Positions 4,936 through 6,146 of a stretch of 6,146 bases of DNA are shown here, piece by piece (the stretch's first letter is position 1; each line of letters starts with the position of its first letter). Origin of the DNA: DATDRM01 sp035291705 (GTDB taxonomy: Bacteria > Chloroflexota > Anaerolineae > Anaerolineales > UBA4823); NCBI GenBank assembly GCA_035291705.1, contig DATDRM010000297.1:1-6146 (forward strand). The letters are read 5' to 3'. The position numbers were made by a program, and so were the translations under genes. A model generated the notes under the pieces. It was not told the DNA's origin, did not search any database, and was given only the letters and a program-made list of their open reading frames with translations.

Positions 4936-5009
4936 ACCTAAGAACGCATCTAGTCCGCTTTGAGTTTGCCATAGAGGAATGCATGGCGATAACCTTATCC
5001 TGTTAAGAT

Positions 5010-5039
5010 TTGTCAATCAGTCAGGGAGGGTTTTATAGG
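5010..5039 (+). promoter_or_regulatory. Candidate promoter for the SnoaL-like and lipoprotein genes
   Basis: TTGTCA (5010-5015, five of six consensus bases) is followed after 18 bases by TATAGG (5034-5039, four of six). It would give a leader of about 105 nt. The 242-nt gap 4911-5152 otherwise holds a hairpin at 4921-4935, a GATAA-CC-TTATC inverted repeat at 4988-4999 and a short ORF at 5070-5156. A second -10-like TAAAAT lies at 5050-5055 without a matching -35. Confidence 0.35.
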
Positions 5040-5069
5040 TGAATTAAGGTAAAATTAGTATTGATTAAC

Positions 5070-5156
5070 ATGGTAAGCAGAGCCTACCCTGTTCTAAATG
5101 TTCCAAAAATACAAAAAGCGGAGCAAATCCTATCTCCAGAAAGGAAACCAGTATGA
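5070..5156 (+). CDS. Possible 28-residue leader ORF coupled to the SnoaL-like gene
   Basis: An ATG at 5070 opens 28 codons, beginning MVSRAYPVLNV and ending SPERKPV, and stops at TGA 5154-5156. The stop overlaps the ATG of the next gene as ATGA, the usual arrangement for translational coupling. No good Shine-Dalgarno precedes it; AAGG at 5045-5048 is too far. It resembles no family I know. Chance ORFs of this length are common, so this is only a candidate. Confidence 0.2.
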   Translation: MVSRAYPVLNVPKIQKAEQILSPERKPV

Positions 5157-5587
5157 ATATTGACGAGATGAAATCCACTATTCGACGCCTCTTCGATGAA
5201 GGGTTCAATATAGGCAACTTTAGCTTGGCCGATGAAGCAATCGATCCTGATTACATCGACCACAGCACCTTCGCCACGCCAGTACCCGGCGTTGAGGGTT
5301 TCAAAATGCGCATCGCCAATTTCCGCAAGACCTTCCCGGACGCTCACTTCACTGTTGACGACATCTTCGCAGAGGGGGACCGGGTGTGCTTCCGCTGGAC
5401 GATGAGCGGCACTGACCTGGGAGGGTTCAGAGACCGGCCTCCAACCAGCAGGCAAGTTGTGGTCACGGGCATCAACATCGAGCGCTTCGCTGGGGGCAAG
5501 ATCGTCGAGCACTGGAGCTCGCCCGATAACCTGGGTTTGTTTCAACAGCTCGGCATTGTTCCGTCCCCAGGGCAGGGCAGCAGATAG
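5153..5587 (+). CDS. SnoaL-like / ester-cyclase-family protein
   Basis: A 144-residue protein with the alpha+beta-barrel fold of the NTF2/SnoaL superfamily. Recognisable elements are DPDYIDHSTF (31-40), FRKTFPDAHFTVDDIFAEGDRV (57-78), an FRWTMSGTDLG strand (80-90), and GGKIVEHWSSPDNLGLFQQLG (114-134) with the conserved E-H-W...D near the end. The Asp/His residues H37, H120 and D125 would line the pocket. Founding members cyclise polyketides, but most bacterial relatives of this size have unproven substrates, and no polyketide genes are nearby. The ATG at 5153 has AAAGGA (5140-5145) seven bases upstream, a good Shine-Dalgarno. No signal peptide is present, so it is cytoplasmic. The lipoprotein gene starts 5 nt after the stop, suggesting one operon. 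Confidence 0.87.
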   Translation: MNIDEMKSTIRRLFDEGFNIGNFSLADEAIDPDYIDHSTFATPVPGVEGFKMRIANFRKTFPDAHFTVDDIFAEGDRVCFRWTMSGTDLGGFRDRPPTSRQVVVTGINIERFAGGKIVEHWSSPDNLGLFQQLGIVPSPGQGSR

Positions 5588-5592
5588 CCCTG

Positions 5593-6146
5593 ATGAGAAA
5601 ATCTATCTTCATCGCCTATCTTACAATGCTCCTCCTGGTTAGCTGTCAGAGGACGCCAGCGCTGCAGACCTCCCGGCCTACAATGTCCCCTCAAGAGGGG
5701 ATTCCAGCGCTGCCTTCCACAACCCCCACTGTGCCGCCTCTAATAACGATTCCGCCATCCTTAGCACTCACCTTCACACCCATCGCGCAACCACCCACCA
5801 TCACACCAATCCCGGCTCTGGCTACCACAATCGAGGAAATCGTTGGTGTGTGGTCACTTCCCGGCGTCGATCCGGATTGCCGCGATTGTGACAACTTCCT
5901 TGTTTTCCTTGAGAATGGGACTTACCACACCGCCCATAACCTGGAGGGGATCACGCCAGAGACACCTAGCGGGGAGTTCTTCTTTGAGGGAACACAGTTA
6001 AAACTCAGGGAATCCTCTGGGATCGTCACGTACGAAATACGTAAGGGTATGAACTCGGTCGGAAAGCCATTCCTGGAATTTGCCGTCATCGATGACCCAC
6101 TTGATCCTATCCGCCTCGCCATCCTTACCGGTGGACGATGGAGAGC
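5593..6146 (+). CDS. Putative lipoprotein with lipocalin-like domain (3' end cut by window edge)
   Basis: The frame opens at ATG 5593 and stays open to the window edge (184 residues and part of a codon). Residues 1-18 are a lipoprotein signal: basic R2-K3, a hydrophobic core, and the lipobox L15-V-S-C18, where C18 would be lipidated after cleavage. Residues about 20-78 are Pro/Thr-rich, an extended linker of the kind that holds a domain away from the membrane. A folded domain starts near 79: IEEIVGVWS, DPDCRDCDN with a C96-x-x-C99 pair, then FLVFLENGTYHTA. This G-x-W strand followed by F-x-x-x-G-x-Y resembles small lipocalin-like or beta-barrel secreted proteins. The ligand and role are unknown. 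The start has little Shine-Dalgarno of its own and lies 5 nt after the SnoaL-like stop, so it is probably translated by coupling. Confidence 0.75.
   Translation, partial: MRKSIFIAYLTMLLLVSCQRTPALQTSRPTMSPQEGIPALPSTTPTVPPLITIPPSLALTFTPIAQPPTITPIPALATTIEEIVGVWSLPGVDPDCRDCDNFLVFLENGTYHTAHNLEGITPETPSGEFFFEGTQLKLRESSGIVTYEIRKGMNSVGKPFLEFAVIDDPLDPIRLAILTGGRWR

Noticed and set aside
4978..5007. Short ORF (M-A-I-T-L-S-C) after AGAGGAATGC in the gap behind the marR-type gene
   Set aside because: Seven codons with no similarity, and it lies upstream of the candidate promoter, so it may not be transcribed with the SnoaL-like operon.
5084..5545. A 153-codon minus-strand frame antisense to the SnoaL-like gene
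   Set aside because: The plus-strand protein shows conserved SnoaL-like motifs and a ribosome site. The antisense translation has no recognisable domain.

Overview
The window looks like ordinary chromosome from a moderately G+C-rich bacterium. Several features would suit Chloroflexota (Anaerolineae-like): a THUMP-like methyltransferase, zinc-ribbon membrane proteins of unknown function, and a mix of apparently leaderless genes with genes that carry a Shine-Dalgarno. The lineage is an inference from gene style, not from any marker gene. I see no rRNA, tRNA, CRISPR array, insertion sequence or phage gene.

Layout. Positions 1-1801 (minus strand) hold two tandem, overlapping paralogues. Each has an N-terminal four-cysteine zinc ribbon, a soluble middle and a C-terminal pair of membrane helices. 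The downstream one is cut by the window edge. A short divergent promoter region (1802-1890) separates them from a plus-strand type I phosphoribosyltransferase (1891-2445). That gene ends 5 nt from the 3' end of a convergent minus-strand SAM-dependent methyltransferase with a C-terminal THUMP-like domain (2451-3689). The 164-nt gap 3690-3853 holds inverted and direct repeats and perhaps a decayed small ORF. Next come a minus-strand cupin protein (3854-4324) and a divergent plus-strand MarR-family regulator (4416-4910), sharing 91 nt with a consensus sigma-70 promoter and an overlapping palindrome. A 242-nt gap with a candidate promoter and a 28-codon ORF leads to a SnoaL-like protein (5153-5587). 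It is followed after 5 nt by a lipoprotein gene that runs off the right edge (5593-6146).

Working together. The clearest regulatory unit is MarR plus cupin: a palindrome lies on the cupin promoter's -10 box, so MarR probably represses the cupin gene and itself. The SnoaL-like protein and lipoprotein form a second transcription unit that may or may not belong to the same response. The two zinc-ribbon proteins are translationally coupled and probably act as a pair at the membrane. The phosphoribosyltransferase and methyltransferase are best read as independent housekeeping-type genes.

The most distinctive signals are two starts with the architecture TGn-TANNNT-six bases-ATG (at 1801 and 3689), which predicts leaderless mRNAs, and several long, nearly perfect inverted repeats inside coding sequence (698-727, 2852-2876, 2892-2914). 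I do not see convincing evidence of a wholly new multi-gene system. The zinc-ribbon pair is the best candidate for unexplored biology.
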